A stretch of 5,219 nt of DNA from DASPXY01 sp038227745 (GTDB lineage: Bacteria > Planctomycetota > Planctomycetia > Gemmatales > Gemmataceae). The notes under the pieces are model-generated. The model did not search any database and was not told where the DNA came from. It saw nothing but the letters and a program-made list of their open reading frames with translations. Numbering within the stretch: the stretch's first letter is position 1; each line of letters begins with the position of its first letter. Made by a program: the position numbers and the translations under genes. The DNA is taken from NCBI GenBank assembly GCA_038227745.1, contig JBBRPS010000716.1, positions 1-5,219 on the forward strand, in the 5' to 3' direction. This document shows positions 5,155-5,219 of this stretch, piece by piece.

Positions 5155-5219
5155 CGTCTTGCCTCCTGAGCCGCCGGGGGCAGACCCACGGGGCGCGGCC
5201 CGTGGGCTTGACTGCCGGA
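5151..5219 (-). CDS. Possible 3' end of an upstream gene (plausibly nuoM) overlapping nuoN by GTGA
   Basis: The 66 bases from the window edge to the nuoN GTG contain no stop codon in any leftward frame. In the frame ending with TGA at 5153-5151, which overlaps the nuoN start as GTGA, the codons read SGSQAHGPRPVGLPPAAQEA then RR and stop, compatible with a variable hydrophilic tail. Since nuoM normally precedes nuoN, this could be its C-terminus. There is no family signature in so short a piece, and the inverted repeat within it would equally suit an intergenic spacer. Treat it as a possibility. Confidence 0.3.
   Translation of the reverse strand, partial: SGSQAHGPRPVGLPPAAQEARR
5185..5206. 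repeat. Inverted repeat just upstream of nuoN
   Basis: CCCACGGG at 5185-5192 and CCCGTGGG at 5199-5206 form a perfect 8-bp stem with a six-base loop. No T-run follows on the leftward strand, so a simple intrinsic terminator before nuoN is unlikely. It may be an mRNA processing or stability hairpin in the nuo transcript, a dispersed genomic palindrome, or part of the upstream coding sequence. Confidence 0.5.

Noticed and set aside
3937..5169. Long rightward open frame (410 codons) opposite nuoN
   Set aside because: It is antisense to a clear NuoN; the product is an Arg/Gln/His-rich low-complexity string typical of reversed high-GC hydrophobic genes, with no family pattern.

Overview
The window looks like a piece of a high-GC bacterial chromosome, most likely a planctomycete of the Gemmata type. 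The grounds are the very GC-rich third codon positions and the combination of genes: a formylmethanofuran-dehydrogenase-D-like gene in a bacterial setting, a fragment resembling the C-terminus of DUF4058 proteins, and an unusual aminoglycoside-phosphotransferase-fold protein. This assignment is inference from gene content, not a database match.

Left part (1-1375, all minus strand). At the edge is the N-terminal half of a small molybdopterin-dinucleotide-binding protein resembling FwdD/FmdD of the formylmethanofuran dehydrogenase complex (C1 transfer). Its ATG lies just downstream of a -10-like box. Next comes a short coding remnant (about 244-402) reading like the last ~50 residues of a DUF4058 protein, with no start and no 5' part. 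Directly beside it is a two-gene, translationally coupled module: a 233-residue HExxH metallopeptidase-like protein with a disordered Lys/Pro and Gly/Ser N-terminus, then a 91-residue basic protein of unknown function. Codon use in this module looks more relaxed than in the rest of the window, and it is the best candidate here for an undescribed accessory system.

Middle (1459-2504, plus strand). This is the conserved rplM-rpsI operon for ribosomal proteins L13 and S9. A good sigma-70-like promoter lies upstream and a strong GC-rich hairpin with a short T-tract lies downstream. S9 carries a Gly/Ala/Glu-rich insertion before its conserved C-terminal tail.

Right part (2455-5219, minus strand). 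NuoN, an antiporter-like membrane subunit of respiratory complex I, is followed after 63 bp by a phosphotransferase-fold protein whose catalytic loop departs from the canonical HGDxxxxN motif. That gene converges on rpsI with only 7 bp between stop codons, so the rpsI terminator lies inside its 3' coding end. Upstream of nuoN the last 66 bp of the window are open in the frame that would give an upstream gene (plausibly nuoM) a GTGA overlap with nuoN.

Functionally the window combines translation (L13/S9), respiration (NuoN) and C1 metabolism (FwdD-like), interrupted by one accessory-looking island at about 244-1375. No tRNA, rRNA, CRISPR array, recognisable transposase or origin was seen.
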